Assembly: GCA_963771015.1 (NCBI GenBank)
Contig: CAVYRN010000013.1
Span: 1 to 64,000, forward strand
DNA length: 64,000 bases
From: CAVSJJ01 sp963771015
Lineage (GTDB): Bacteria > Actinomycetota > Actinomycetes > Actinomycetales > Dermatophilaceae
Direction of reading: 5' to 3'
Shown here: positions 28,518-37,997 of the stretch, piece after piece
Layout: every line of letters starts with the position of its first letter
How positions within the stretch are numbered: position 1 is the stretch's first letter
Notes under the pieces: generated by a model
What the model saw: the letters and a program-made list of their open reading frames with translations, nothing else
Databases searched by the model: none
Told to the model about the DNA's origin: nothing
Translations under genes and position numbers: made by a program

Positions 28518-29849
28518 TTAGCCCAGCTCGGGTAGGCGGGCGATGATCGCCTCGCCGTGGGCCGGAAGATCCTCGGCCCGGGCCAGCGTGACGACCCTCT
28601 CGCCGACCTCGCGCAGTGCCGCCTCGGTGTAGTCGACGACGTGGATGCCGCGAAGGAAGGACTGGACCGACAGCCCGCTGCTGTGGGTGGCACTTCCGCC
28701 GGTCGGCAGCACGTGGTTGGAGCCCGCGGCGTAGTCACCGAGGCTCACCGGGGCGAACGGGCCGACGAAGATCGCCCCGGCGTTGCGCACCCGGGCGGCG
28801 AGCGCAGCGGCGTCCCGGGTGTGGATCTCGAGGTGCTCGGCGGCATACGCGTCGACGACGGCCAGCCCGGCCTCGATGTCGTCGACGAGGACCACCGCCG
28901 ACTGCGGCCCGGACACCGCCTCGGCCACCCGCTCGGTGTGCTTCGTCGTGGCGACGCGGCGGTTCAGGGCCTCGGTGACGGCCTCGGCCAGCTCGGCGCT
29001 GTCGGTGACGAGGACGGCGGCGGCCATCGGGTCGTGCTCGGCCTGGCTGACGAGGTCGGCGGCGACGTGGTCCGGGTCCGCGGTCTCGTCGGCGAGGATG
29101 GCGATCTCGGTCGGCCCGGCCTCGGCGTCGATGCCGATGAGCCCCTTGAGGAGCCGCTTGGCGGCGGCCACGTAGATGTTGCCCGGCCCGGTCACCATCC
29201 CGACCGGCTCGCACTCGACCGCCACCCCGCCCGCCTCGTCGGCGAACCCGTATGCGAAGGCCGCCACCGCCTGGGCCCCCCCGACGGAGTAGACCTCGTC
29301 GACGCCGAGCAGGGCGCAGGCGGCGAGGACCGTCGGGTGCGGCCAGCCGCCGTGGTCGCGCTGCGGCGGGGAGGCGACGGCGATCGAACCGACGCCGGCG
29401 ATCTGGGCGGGGACGACGTTCATGACGACGCTGCTGGGGTAGACCGCGAGCCCACCGGGGACGTAGAGGCCGACGCGGTCGACGGGAACCCACCTCTCGG
29501 TGACCGTCCCGCCCTCGGTGACGATGGTCGTCGTGTCGGTCCGGCGCTGGTCGGCGTGGACGAGCCGGGCGCGGCGGATGGCCTCCTCGAGGGCGTCGCG
29601 GACCGCGGGGTCAAGAGCCTCGACGGCAGCGGCCATGACCTCCGCCGGGACCCGGAGGGCCGGCGGACGGACGCCGTCGAGACGCTCGGCGGCGGCATAC
29701 AGCGCCGCGGCGCCGCGGTCCTGGACGTCGTCGCAGATCGGCCGGACGGCGGCGAGCGCCGCCTCGACGTCGAGCTCGGCTCGGGGCAGCACGCCGCGCA
29801 GCTCTCGGCGGCTCAGCCGACGGCCGCGCAGGTCGAGCACGGGGATCAT
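28518..29849 (-). CDS. hisD: histidinol dehydrogenase
   Basis: Zinc enzyme that oxidises L-histidinol to histidine in two NAD-dependent steps; the first gene of the his operon. The 443-residue protein shows RVGLYVPGGLAVYPSSVVMN, the GPGNIYVAAAKR block, SQAEHDPMAAAVLV and, near the C-terminus, NHVLPTGGSATHSSGLSV, all hallmarks of the family. TAGACT (29861-29856) lies 6 nt before the ATG with no Shine-Dalgarno sequence, so the operon's first gene is probably translated from a leaderless mRNA. Confidence 0.97.
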   Translation of the reverse strand: MIPVLDLRGRRLSRRELRGVLPRAELDVEAALAAVRPICDDVQDRGAAALYAAAERLDGVRPPALRVPAEVMAAAVEALDPAVRDALEEAIRRARLVHADQRRTDTTTIVTEGGTVTERWVPVDRVGLYVPGGLAVYPSSVVMNVVPAQIAGVGSIAVASPPQRDHGGWPHPTVLAACALLGVDEVYSVGGAQAVAAFAYGFADEAGGVAVECEPVGMVTGPGNIYVAAAKRLLKGLIGIDAEAGPTEIAILADETADPDHVAADLVSQAEHDPMAAAVLVTDSAELAEAVTEALNRRVATTKHTERVAEAVSGPQSAVVLVDDIEAGLAVVDAYAAEHLEIHTRDAAALAARVRNAGAIFVGPFAPVSLGDYAAGSNHVLPTGGSATHSSGLSVQSFLRGIHVVDYTEAALREVGERVVTLARAEDLPAHGEAIIARLPELG

Positions 29850-29943
29850 GGCGGAAGTCTAGGTGGGCCTCGGGCTACCGGCTCCTCGTCGTCCGCCCGC
29901 CGACCACCCCGTGATCCGCGCCGCGGTCGTCGTAGGAGACTGG

Positions 29944-32900
29944 TCAGGAACCGTAGAAGACCTGTTCGGCCGCCTGCCGGGCCCGGCGAGCCACCCGGCG
30001 GTACCGCTCGGCGAGCTCCTGTCCCGAACGGGGCGGCAGCCCGAGGATCCGGGCGATCCCCTCCGCGTCGCGCAGGTCGGTCGGCAGCGCCTCGATCGTG
30101 CGGCTGCGGAAAAGGGTCCCCGCGTTGCGCATCGCCGACGCGAGCCGCCACGCCTCGCCGAGGGCGGCGGCCGAGGCCTCGTCGATGAGACCGAGCCTCT
30201 CGGCCGCCGCGAGCCCGTCGAGGGTCGAGGTCGTGCGCAGTTCCGGATGAGCGTCGGCGTGGCCGAGCTGGACCAGCTGGACACACCACTCGACGTCGGA
30301 GAGCCCGCCGTGCCCGAGCTTGAAGTGGGTCTTGCGGTCGGCGCCGCGGGGCAGCCGCTCGGCCTCCATCCGGGCCTTGAGGGTCCGGATCTCGCGGACC
30401 TGCTCCGGGGCGAGGCCGCCCTTCGGCCACCGGATCGGGGCGACGAGCCGGAGGAACCGCTCGCCGAGGTCCGCGTCCCCGGCGATCGGCTTGGCACGCA
30501 GCAGCGCCTGCGCCTCCCAGACCAGAGACCACCGGTCGTAGTACTGCCCGTATGCCGCGAGCGAGCGGACGAGGGGCCCGCTCTTGCCCTCCGGGCGCAG
30601 GGCGGCATCGACGTCGAGCTTCCGGTCCGGGCCGGCCGCCCCGAGCAGGGCGATGAGCTCCTTGACGACCTCGGTCGCCTGCTCCTGGGCCGCGGTGTCG
30701 TCGGCCCCGGGCACCGGGTCGTGGACGAAGATGACGTCGGCGTCCGAGCCGTACCCGATCTCGCCCCCGCCGAGCCGGCCCATGCCGACGATGAGCACCC
30801 GCGTCACCGGCGGCGCGCCGGTCCGGGCCTCGAGGCCCCGCAGGCACACGTCGAGCGTCACCTGCAGCAACGCCCCGGTGAGGTCGGTGAGCGCGGCGCC
30901 CACCTCGTCGAGCGTGATGACACCGGTGAGGTCGGCGACGGCGACCCGGAACAGCTCCGAGCGCCGGATGGCGCGGGCCGCGAGCACCGCCGAGGCCGGG
31001 TCGTCCTTGCGCCCGGCGGCGGCCCGCATCCGCCGCTCGATCTCACCTCGGCCACGCGGCTCGACCCCGCCGGGGTCGCCGAGGAACTGGACGCACTCGG
31101 GCGCGGACTCGAGCAGGTCCGCGGCATACCGGCTCCGGGCCAGGGTGTGCGCGAGGTTCTCCGCCGCCTGGCCCTCGTCACGCAGCAGCCGGAGGTACCA
31201 GTGGGTCGACCCCAGCTCGTCGCTGATCCTCCGGAAGGCGAGCAGCCCCGCATCGGGGTCGGCCTCGTCGGCGAACCAGCCGAGCATGACCGGCAGCAGC
31301 TGGCGCTGGATCGCCGCCCGACGGCTCAGCCCGTCGCTCAGTGCCTTGAGGTGTCCGAGCGCACCCCGCGGGTCGGCGTACCCGAGGGCCGACAGCCGCT
31401 CACGGGCCGCCTTCGACGTAAGTCGCACCTCCGTCGTGCTGAGCCGCGCGACGGCGGACAGGAGGGGCCGGTAGAAGATCCGCTCGTGCAGGCGGCGCAC
31501 CTCGCGGGCCTGGGCGCGCCACTCGTGCACGACGTCGGCCGCCGGGTCGCGACGGAAGCCGACGGCCCGGCCGAGCCGCCGCAGGTCGGCGTCGGCGGTC
31601 GGCATGAGGTGGGTGCGCCGCAGTCGGTGGAGCTGGATCCGGTGCTCGAGGGTCCGCAGGAACCGGTATGCCGCGTCGAGGACCGCCGCGTCGTCCCGGC
31701 CGACGTAGCCGCCCCGGCTCAGCGCCGCGAGCGCCTCGAGTGTCGTGCGCGACCGGAGGGAGTCGTCGGCCCTGCCGTGGACGAGCTGCAGCAGCTGGAC
31801 GCTGAACTCGACGTCGCGCAGACCGCCGGGGCCCAGCTTGAGCTGCCGGTCCGCCTCCGCGGCCGGCACGTGCTCCTCGACCCGGCGTCGCATCGCCTGG
31901 ACGTCGTCGACGAAGTTCTCCCGTGAGGCCGCCTGCCACACCATCGGCTGGACGACGGCGAGGTACTCCTCACCCAGCTCACGGTCGCCGGCGAGCGGGC
32001 GGGCCTTGAGGAGCGCCTGGAACTCCCAGGTCTTCGCCCAGCGCTCGTAGTAGGCCCGGTGGCTCGACACCGTCCGGACGAGCGGCCCCTGCTTCCCCTC
32101 GGGTCGCAGGGCGGGGTCGACCGGCCACAGCGAGCCGGCCGCGGTCGAGGCCGAACAGACCCGCATGAGCCGGGTGGCCAGGTCGGTGGCGACGGCCAGG
32201 GCCTCCTCCTCGGCCACGCCCTCGGCCGGCGCGGCGACGAAGATGACGTCGACGTCGCTGATGTAGTTGAGCTCTCGGCCACCGGCCTTCCCCATGCCGA
32301 TGACGGCCAACCTGCAGCGGCCCGCCCGCTCCTCGCCGACGGCCTCCTCGGCGACGACGAGCGCCGCCTCGAGCGCCCCCTCGGCGAGGTCCGCGAGAGC
32401 GGCGGACGCCGCGGGCATCCCGGCCACCGGGTCGGCGCTGGTGAGGTCGAGCGCGGCGATCCCGAGGAGCTGCCGTCGGTACTCGACCCGCAGGGCGTCC
32501 ATCGCCTCGGCCTCGGGGAGCCCTCGGACCGCCGCGACGAGGGCGGCGACCCGGTCCGGCGCACCGATCGGCTCGGCCCGGGCGGCCGAGGCCCAGTGGC
32601 CCGGGTGGGCGACGAGGTGGTCGGCGAGCGCCGTCGACCCGCCGAGGACGGCCAGGACCCGGTCGCGGGGCGCGCCGGACGCGGTGAGCGCCGCGGTGAG
32701 CCCGGCCTGGGCGTCAGCGTCCGTCCGGACCGCGGCCTCCATGAGCCGGACCAGGGCGAGCAGCGCCTGGTCGGGGTCGGCCACCTCGACGAGCCCGCGC
32801 GCGAGCCCGTCGGACTCGACCCGCTCGAGGTCGTGGATGAGCGGGGCGATGACCTCCTCGTCGAGGAGGGCGCGGGCGCGGCCGGGGTCGGCGAACCCGA

Positions 32901-32946
32901 GACGAGTGAGCGCTCCGGGGACGGTTTCCCCGCGATGGGGGGTCAC
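29944..32946 (-). CDS. glnE: bifunctional glutamine synthetase adenylyltransferase/deadenylase
   Basis: Controls glutamine synthetase by adding and removing AMP. The 1000-residue protein has two nucleotidyltransferase halves: ELNYISDVDVIFV near residue 231 and EIGYGSDADVIFV near residue 730, each followed by an LRPEGKxGPLVR block, and a conserved LGPGGLRDVEF / LGHGGLSDVEW repeat. Both active sites look intact. It starts at GTG 32946 overlapping the glnA stop codon (GTGA); a frame extending to 33414 is rejected because it lies inside glnA. The coupling supports joint production of enzyme and regulator. Confidence 0.96.
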   Translation of the reverse strand: MTPHRGETVPGALTRLGFADPGRARALLDEEVIAPLIHDLERVESDGLARGLVEVADPDQALLALVRLMEAAVRTDADAQAGLTAALTASGAPRDRVLAVLGGSTALADHLVAHPGHWASAARAEPIGAPDRVAALVAAVRGLPEAEAMDALRVEYRRQLLGIAALDLTSADPVAGMPAASAALADLAEGALEAALVVAEEAVGEERAGRCRLAVIGMGKAGGRELNYISDVDVIFVAAPAEGVAEEEALAVATDLATRLMRVCSASTAAGSLWPVDPALRPEGKQGPLVRTVSSHRAYYERWAKTWEFQALLKARPLAGDRELGEEYLAVVQPMVWQAASRENFVDDVQAMRRRVEEHVPAAEADRQLKLGPGGLRDVEFSVQLLQLVHGRADDSLRSRTTLEALAALSRGGYVGRDDAAVLDAAYRFLRTLEHRIQLHRLRRTHLMPTADADLRRLGRAVGFRRDPAADVVHEWRAQAREVRRLHERIFYRPLLSAVARLSTTEVRLTSKAARERLSALGYADPRGALGHLKALSDGLSRRAAIQRQLLPVMLGWFADEADPDAGLLAFRRISDELGSTHWYLRLLRDEGQAAENLAHTLARSRYAADLLESAPECVQFLGDPGGVEPRGRGEIERRMRAAAGRKDDPASAVLAARAIRRSELFRVAVADLTGVITLDEVGAALTDLTGALLQVTLDVCLRGLEARTGAPPVTRVLIVGMGRLGGGEIGYGSDADVIFVHDPVPGADDTAAQEQATEVVKELIALLGAAGPDRKLDVDAALRPEGKSGPLVRSLAAYGQYYDRWSLVWEAQALLRAKPIAGDADLGERFLRLVAPIRWPKGGLAPEQVREIRTLKARMEAERLPRGADRKTHFKLGHGGLSDVEWCVQLVQLGHADAHPELRTTSTLDGLAAAERLGLIDEASAAALGEAWRLASAMRNAGTLFRSRTIEALPTDLRDAEGIARILGLPPRSGQELAERYRRVARRARQAAEQVFYGS

Positions 32947-34280
32947 AGTCTGGGAAGGTACCGCTCCAGCTCGAACGCCGTCACCTGGTTCCGGTAGTCG
33001 GCCCACTCGGCGCGCTTGTTGCGGAGGAAGAAGTCGAAGACATGCTCGCCGAGGGTCTCTGCGACGAGCTCGCTCGCCTCCATGGCCGCGATCGCCGCGT
33101 CGAGTGACTCGGGGAGCGGCTTGATCCCCATCGCGCGCCGCTCGCCGTCGGTGAGGCCCCACACGTCGTCCTCGGCCTCCGGTGGCAGCTCGTAGCCCTC
33201 CTCGATCCCCTTGAGCCCGGCGGCCAGGATGACGCCGAAGGCGAGGTACGGGTTGCAGGCGGCGTCGATGGTCCGGACCTCGATCCGGGTGCTGTTGCCC
33301 TTGCTCGGCTTGTACATGGGGACGCGCACCATGGCGGAGCGGTTGTTGTGGCCCCAGGTCAGGTGCGCCGGGGCCTCTCCCCCGCCCCAGAGCCGCTTGT
33401 AGCTGTTGACCCACTGGTTGGTCACCGCGGTGATCTCGGGACCATGGGTGATGAGGCCGGCGATGAACTGCCGCGCCGTCTTGGACAGCTGGTACGGGGC
33501 GCCGGCCTCGTAGAAGGCGTTGGTGTCGCCCTCGAAGAGCGAGACGTGGGTGTGCATGCCCGAGCCCGGGTGCTCGGCGAACACCTTCGGCATGAACGTC
33601 GCGTAGACGCCCTGCTCGAGGGCCACCTCCTTGACGACGGTCCGGAAGGTCATGATGTTGTCCGCCGTGGTCAGGGCGTCGGCGTAGCGCAGGTCGATCT
33701 CGTTCTGTCCCGGCCCACCCTCGTGGTGGCTGAACTCGACCGAGATCCCCATCGACTCGAGCATGGTGATCGCGGCGCGGCGGAAGTCGTGGGCCGTCCC
33801 TTGCGGAACGTGCTCGAAGTAGCCGGCCGCGTCGACCGGACGTGGCGGCTGGCCGGGCTCGAAGCCCCGCTCGAGGAGGAAGAACTCGATCTCGGGGTGG
33901 GTATAGAAGGTGAACCCCATGTCGGAGGCGCGGGCGAGGGCGCGCTGGAGGACGTGCCGCGGGTCGGCCATGCTCGGCGTCCCGTCAGGCAGGGTGATGT
34001 CGCAGAACATCCGGGCCGTTCCGGGAGCCTCCCCGCGCCAGGGCAGCACCTGGAACGTCGCCGGGTCGGGGTGCGCCAGCATGTCTGCCTCGAAGACGCG
34101 GGCGAAGCCCTCGATGGCCGAGCCGTCGAAGCCGATGCCCTCGGCGAACGCCCCCTCGAGCTCGGCCGGCGCGACGGCAACCGACTTCAGGGTGCCCAGG
34201 ACGTCGGTGAACCAGAGCCGGACGAAGCGGATGTCCCGCTCCTCGATCGTCCGAAGGACATACTCCTGCTGTCGATCCAT
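32943..34280 (-). CDS. glnA: glutamine synthetase, type I (GlnA2-like)
   Basis: Makes glutamine from glutamate, ammonia and ATP. The 445-residue protein has FDGSAIEGFARVFEADM (beta-grasp), EIEFFL, the ATP-site block HEGGPGQNEIDLRY, GSGMHTHVSLFEG and STRIEVRTIDAACNPYLAF. Position before glnE and length suggest the mycobacterial GlnA2 relative. Near residue 380 the segment EEGYELPPEA has a tyrosine where adenylylated enzymes have NLYDLP. I choose the ATG at 34280 (MDRQQ) because relatives start there and CAGGAT (34293-34288) lies 7 nt upstream; an ATG at 34289 is possible. Confidence 0.95.
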   Translation of the reverse strand: MDRQQEYVLRTIEERDIRFVRLWFTDVLGTLKSVAVAPAELEGAFAEGIGFDGSAIEGFARVFEADMLAHPDPATFQVLPWRGEAPGTARMFCDITLPDGTPSMADPRHVLQRALARASDMGFTFYTHPEIEFFLLERGFEPGQPPRPVDAAGYFEHVPQGTAHDFRRAAITMLESMGISVEFSHHEGGPGQNEIDLRYADALTTADNIMTFRTVVKEVALEQGVYATFMPKVFAEHPGSGMHTHVSLFEGDTNAFYEAGAPYQLSKTARQFIAGLITHGPEITAVTNQWVNSYKRLWGGGEAPAHLTWGHNNRSAMVRVPMYKPSKGNSTRIEVRTIDAACNPYLAFGVILAAGLKGIEEGYELPPEAEDDVWGLTDGERRAMGIKPLPESLDAAIAAMEASELVAETLGEHVFDFFLRNKRAEWADYRNQVTAFELERYLPRL

Positions 34281-34397
34281 GGCTCGCATCCTGCCCCATC
34301 CACGTTTCGCCGGGGTAACGGCATCGGCCGTCGGTCACCGCGGGCGGCCGGAGACGGCCTCAGCCCGTCCGCCGTGCGTCCGACCTAGGATGACGGC

Positions 34398-35291
34398 ATG
34401 ACCGAGCCCGCCCAGCAGCCCGCCCCGAGACCCGAGCCCGCTGCGGCCGAGGCGGTCGCCCCCTACGGCACCGGGGTCCAGGCCGCACCCCAGCGCAGGG
34501 TGCGGGTCCCCCACCTGATCCAGATGAAGGAGCGGGGCGAGAGGTGGGCCATGCTCACGGCATACGACATGTATGCCGCCGAGATCTTCGACGAGGCCGG
34601 CATCCCGGTCCTGCTCGTCGGCGACTCGGCCGGCAACAACGTCTACGGCTTCGAGACGACCGTCCCGGTCACCGTCGACCACCTCGTTCCGCTGTGCCGC
34701 GCCGTCACCCTCGCGGCGAAACGGGCCATGGTCGTCGCCGACCTTCCCTTCGGCTCCTACCAGGCCAGCCCCCAGCAGGCACTCGCGACCGCGACCCGCT
34801 TCATGAAGGAGGGCATGGCGCACGCCGTCAAGCTCGAAGGGGGACGGGCCATGGTCCCCGAGGTGGAGCTCCTCGTCCGAGCCGGCATCCCCGTCATGGG
34901 CCACATCGGCTTCACCCCGCAGAGCGAGCACGTCCTGGGCGGCTACAAGGTCCAGGGACGGGGCGAGGGCGCGGACCGGCTCCTCGACGACGCCCTGGCC
35001 CTGCAGGAGGCCGGCTGCTTCGCCGTCGTCATCGAGATGGTCCCCGAGGCGGTCGCCGAGCGGGTGACCGCCGCGCTGCGGATCCCCACGATCGGCATCG
35101 GCGCGGGGCCGCACTGCGACGCCCAGGTCCTCGTCTGGCAGGACATGGCCGGGCTGCGCGGCGGGCGGGCCCCGCGTTTCGTCAAGAAGTACGCCGACCT
35201 GCGCGGCGCCCTCGGCGGGGCCGCCAGGGCGTATGCCGCCGACGTGGCCGCCGGCACCTTCCCCGACGCCGAGCACTCCTTCGAGGCCTGA
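34398..35291 (+). CDS. panB: 3-methyl-2-oxobutanoate hydroxymethyltransferase
   Basis: First committed step of pantothenate synthesis: it adds a hydroxymethyl group from methylene-tetrahydrofolate to ketoisovalerate. The 297-residue protein shows LTAYDMYAAEIFDEAGI, LVGDSAGNNVYGF, the metal-binding Asp in MVVADLPFGSYQ, VKLEGG and GHIGFTPQ, all expected. An N-terminal tail of about 35 residues is Pro/Ala-rich. TAGGAT (34386-34391) precedes the ATG by 6 nt, indicating a leaderless transcript. Its stop is directly followed by a methyltransferase gene. Confidence 0.96.
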   Translation: MTEPAQQPAPRPEPAAAEAVAPYGTGVQAAPQRRVRVPHLIQMKERGERWAMLTAYDMYAAEIFDEAGIPVLLVGDSAGNNVYGFETTVPVTVDHLVPLCRAVTLAAKRAMVVADLPFGSYQASPQQALATATRFMKEGMAHAVKLEGGRAMVPEVELLVRAGIPVMGHIGFTPQSEHVLGGYKVQGRGEGADRLLDDALALQEAGCFAVVIEMVPEAVAERVTAALRIPTIGIGAGPHCDAQVLVWQDMAGLRGGRAPRFVKKYADLRGALGGAARAYAADVAAGTFPDAEHSFEA

Positions 35292-35292
35292 G

Positions 35293-35994
35293 ATGCCCGA
35301 CAGCGTGACCGACCCGACGCCGCCACGCGGTGAGGACCCGCGGCAGGACCCGCGGCGCCGGTGGGACCTCAACCCGCCCGTCGACCCGTTCACCCGGTGG
35401 GCCGAGATCGCCGACGGCTCCGGCGGCGCCGGGGCCTACCAGCGGCGCTTCGACGAGCTCGAGGAGGGTGGCGCTGACATCCACGGCGAGGCACGGCTCG
35501 TCGCTTCGCTCATCCCGCCACCGGCGCGCGTCCTCGACGCCGGATGCGGCACGGGCCGGGTCGCCTCGACCCTGGCCCGGCTCGGCTACCGGTGCACCGG
35601 GGTCGACGCCGACCTCGACATGATCGGGTTCGCCCGCGAGCGAGACCCGGCGTCGCACTACATCCATGCCGACCTCAGCGAGCTGTACCTGCGCAGCCAG
35701 GCCTTCGAGGCCATCGTGCTCGCCGGCAACGTCATCCCGCTCCTCGAACCCGGCACCCTGACCCGGGTCGTCGAACGGCTCGTGGCTCACACGACGCCGG
35801 ACGGCCTCGTCATCGCCGGCTTCGGCCTGGACGCGGCGCACCTGCCCCCGGGCTGCCCGGTCACCCCGCTCACCGACTACGACGCGGCCTGCGGCCCGGC
35901 CGGGCTGACGCTCGTCGAGCGGTGGTCCACGTGGGACAGACAGCCGTGGACGACGGATGCCGGGTACGCCGTGTCCGTGCACCGGCGCCGCTGA
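35293..35994 (+). CDS. class I SAM-dependent methyltransferase
   Basis: A 233-residue methyltransferase. The SAM-binding motif I reads VLDAGCGTGRVASTLARLGY near residue 80, with the acidic strand end GVDADLDMIGFAR after it and ADLSELYLRSQAFEAIVLAG as motif II/III. The substrate is unknown. It begins one base after the panB stop codon, probably translated by reinitiation. A possible terminator (GGTCGC/GCGACC, 35998-36024) separates it from the converging small gene. Confidence 0.88.
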   Translation: MPDSVTDPTPPRGEDPRQDPRRRWDLNPPVDPFTRWAEIADGSGGAGAYQRRFDELEEGGADIHGEARLVASLIPPPARVLDAGCGTGRVASTLARLGYRCTGVDADLDMIGFARERDPASHYIHADLSELYLRSQAFEAIVLAGNVIPLLEPGTLTRVVERLVAHTTPDGLVIAGFGLDAAHLPPGCPVTPLTDYDAACGPAGLTLVERWSTWDRQPWTTDAGYAVSVHRRR

Positions 35995-35997
35995 GCC

Positions 35998-36024
35998 GGT
36001 CGCGCCGATCCGCGCGCGGCGACC
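35998..36024. terminator. hairpin between converging genes
   Basis: GGTCGC (35998-36003) pairs with GCGACC (36019-36024) around 15 GC-rich bases that may extend the stem. It lies between the methyltransferase stop and the end of the minus-strand small gene, so it could serve both directions. Modest evidence. Confidence 0.3.
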
Positions 36025-36026
36025 GC

Positions 36027-36224
36027 TCAGGCGTCCTCGCCCTTGTCCTCGCCCTCGTTCCAGCGACGGTCCTCCTCGTCCCACTTCTCGCTCTTCTCGT
36101 GGGCGAGCTCGAGGGCATGCGCGGCCTCGTCGGCACTGTCGTAGGGGCCCATGACGAAGGCGCCCTGGCTGCGGGTCTCCTCGGTTTCCACCGTGCCGGT
36201 GTCGACGTTGAACCAGTAGGCCAT
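36027..36224 (-). CDS. small SPOR-like protein
   Basis: A 65-residue, acidic protein starting MAYWFNVDTGTVET and containing MGPYDSADEAAHALELA, which resembles the short cytosolic SPOR-type proteins found across actinobacteria. There is no signal peptide or membrane segment, so it is not a classical septal SPOR protein. The last 20 residues are very rich in Glu and Asp. AAGGAG lies 7 nt before the ATG. Its role is unknown. Confidence 0.75.
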   Translation of the reverse strand: MAYWFNVDTGTVETEETRSQGAFVMGPYDSADEAAHALELAHEKSEKWDEEDRRWNEGEDKGEDA

Positions 36225-36297
36225 CGAACCACTCCTTCGTCGAGCCGGGCCGGACGCATGCGCCCGTCCTCCCGAGCTGCTGCCTAGACTCCACCGT

Positions 36298-37161
36298 ATG
36301 CCGGTCCAGCATGCAACCCTCGCCCCGGGCGTCGTCTCACCCCGCCGCCAGGTACCCGCCAGCATCCCCCGACCGGAGTACGTCGACCGGCCCTCGCCCG
36401 AGCGCTACGCCGGCCCGGAGGTCAAGGACGCCGAGACGATCGCGAAGATGCGGGTCGCGGGCCGCGTCGCCGCCCAGGCGATGGAGGCCGCGGCGGCGGT
36501 CATCGCTCCCGGCGTGACGACCGACGAGATCGACCGGGTGGGCCACGAGTTCATGCTCGACCACGGCGCGTACCCCTCGACGCTGGGGTACCGCGGCTTC
36601 CCGAAGTCCCTGTGCACGTCGGTCAACGAGGTCGTCTGCCACGGCATCCCCGACTCTCGCCCGCTCGAGGACGGCGACATCGTCAACATCGACATCACGG
36701 CATACCTCGACGGGGTCCACGGGGACACCGACGCGACCTACCTCGTCGGCGAGGTCGACGAGGAGGCGAGGCTGCTCGTCGAGCGGACCCGCGAGGCGAT
36801 GCTGCGCGGGATCAAGGCGGCGATCCCGGGGCGGGAGATCAACATCATCGGCCGGGTCATCGAGAGCTACGCGCGGCGGTTCGGCTACGGGGTGGTCCGC
36901 GACTTCACCGGCCACGGGATCGGGACCGCCTTCCACTCCGGTCTCATCATCCCGCACTACGACGCGGCCCCCGACTACAACACGGTCATCGAGCCCGGGA
37001 TGACCTTCACCATCGAGCCCATGCTCAACCTCGGTACGCAGGAGTGGGAGATGTGGGCGGACGGCTGGACGGTCGTCACGAAGGACAGGCGTCGCTCGGC
37101 CCAGTTCGAGCACACGATCCTCATCACCGAGACCGGCAACGAGGTCCTCACCCTGCCGTGA
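36298..37161 (+). CDS. map: methionine aminopeptidase, type I
   Basis: Removes the initiator methionine from new proteins. The 287-residue enzyme keeps the five metal ligands: Asp in DIVNIDITAYLDGVHGD (two Asp), His in FTGHGIGTAFHSG, Glu in FTIEPMLN and Glu in SAQFEHTIL. It has an extra N-terminal segment of about 40 residues with PxxP-like proline patterns, as in mycobacterial MapB-type enzymes. TAGACT (36285-36290) sits 7 nt before the ATG. It is followed 32 bp later by polyphosphate glucokinase. Confidence 0.96.
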   Translation: MPVQHATLAPGVVSPRRQVPASIPRPEYVDRPSPERYAGPEVKDAETIAKMRVAGRVAAQAMEAAAAVIAPGVTTDEIDRVGHEFMLDHGAYPSTLGYRGFPKSLCTSVNEVVCHGIPDSRPLEDGDIVNIDITAYLDGVHGDTDATYLVGEVDEEARLLVERTREAMLRGIKAAIPGREINIIGRVIESYARRFGYGVVRDFTGHGIGTAFHSGLIIPHYDAAPDYNTVIEPGMTFTIEPMLNLGTQEWEMWADGWTVVTKDRRRSAQFEHTILITETGNEVLTLP

Positions 37162-37193
37162 CGGGCGGGTCAGGACGGAACGGAGCACACGAC

Positions 37194-37976
37194 GTGGCAC
37201 GACAGCGGTTGGCGCTCGGCGTCGACGTCGGCGGGAGCGGCATCAAGGGCGCGCCCGTCGATCTCGACCGGGGGGAGCTGACACAGGACCGCCACCGGAT
37301 CGACACGCCCGCCCCCTCGACGCCCGAGGCGGTGAGTGACGTCATCCATCGCGTCGTCGACCACTTCGACGGGATCGACGCCGGCACCCCCATCGGGGTG
37401 ACGATCCCCGGCGTCGTCACCCGGGGCGTCGTCCGCACCGCCGCGAACATCGACAAGTCGTGGATCGACACCGACATCGCGGCCCTGCTCGAGGACCGGC
37501 TGCAGCGGGACGTCGTCGTCGTCAACGACGCCGACGCGGCAGGCGTCGGCGAGCTGGAGTTCGGCGCGGCCAGGGGGCAGGACGGCCTCGTCGTCGTGAC
37601 AACGCTCGGCACCGGGATCGGGACCGCGCTCCTCTACGACGGCCGCCTCGTGCCGAACTCCGAGCTCGGCCACCTCGAGCTCGACGGGTTCGACGCGGAG
37701 ACGCGAGCGGCGAGCTCCATCAAGACCAAGGAGAACCTGTCCTACCCCGAGTGGGCGAAGCGGCTGCAGCGCTACTACAGCCACCTCGAAGGCCTGCTGT
37801 GGCCGGACCTGTTCGTCGTCGGCGGCGGGGTGTCCCGCAAGTCGGAGAAGTTCCTCCCGCTGCTCGACCTGCGTACCCCGATCGTCGCGGCGCAGCTGCG
37901 CAACGCCGCCGGGATCATCGGTGCGGGCGTCCTCGCGGCACAGGCCCAGGAGCGCCACGGCCGGCACACCAGCTGA
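37194..37976 (+). CDS. ppgK: polyphosphate glucokinase
   Basis: Phosphorylates glucose to glucose-6-phosphate using polyphosphate and/or ATP. The 260-residue ROK-type kinase begins LALGVDVGGSGIKGAPVDLD (phosphate 1 motif), has TTLGTGIGTALLYDG (phosphate 2) and ELGHLELDG, and the block KENLSYPEWAKRLQRYYSHL that separates polyphosphate glucokinases from ATP-only relatives. The start is GTG at 37194 with CGGAG about 9 nt upstream. No map-linked role is obvious. Confidence 0.94.
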   Translation: MARQRLALGVDVGGSGIKGAPVDLDRGELTQDRHRIDTPAPSTPEAVSDVIHRVVDHFDGIDAGTPIGVTIPGVVTRGVVRTAANIDKSWIDTDIAALLEDRLQRDVVVVNDADAAGVGELEFGAARGQDGLVVVTTLGTGIGTALLYDGRLVPNSELGHLELDGFDAETRAASSIKTKENLSYPEWAKRLQRYYSHLEGLLWPDLFVVGGGVSRKSEKFLPLLDLRTPIVAAQLRNAAGIIGAGVLAAQAQERHGRHTS

Positions 37977-37997
37977 CGCGGGCGTGTGTCGATGGCC

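Noticed and set aside
32947..33414. N-terminal extension of glnE
   Set aside because: It would lie inside glnA; the GTGA overlap start at 32946 gives the normal protein.
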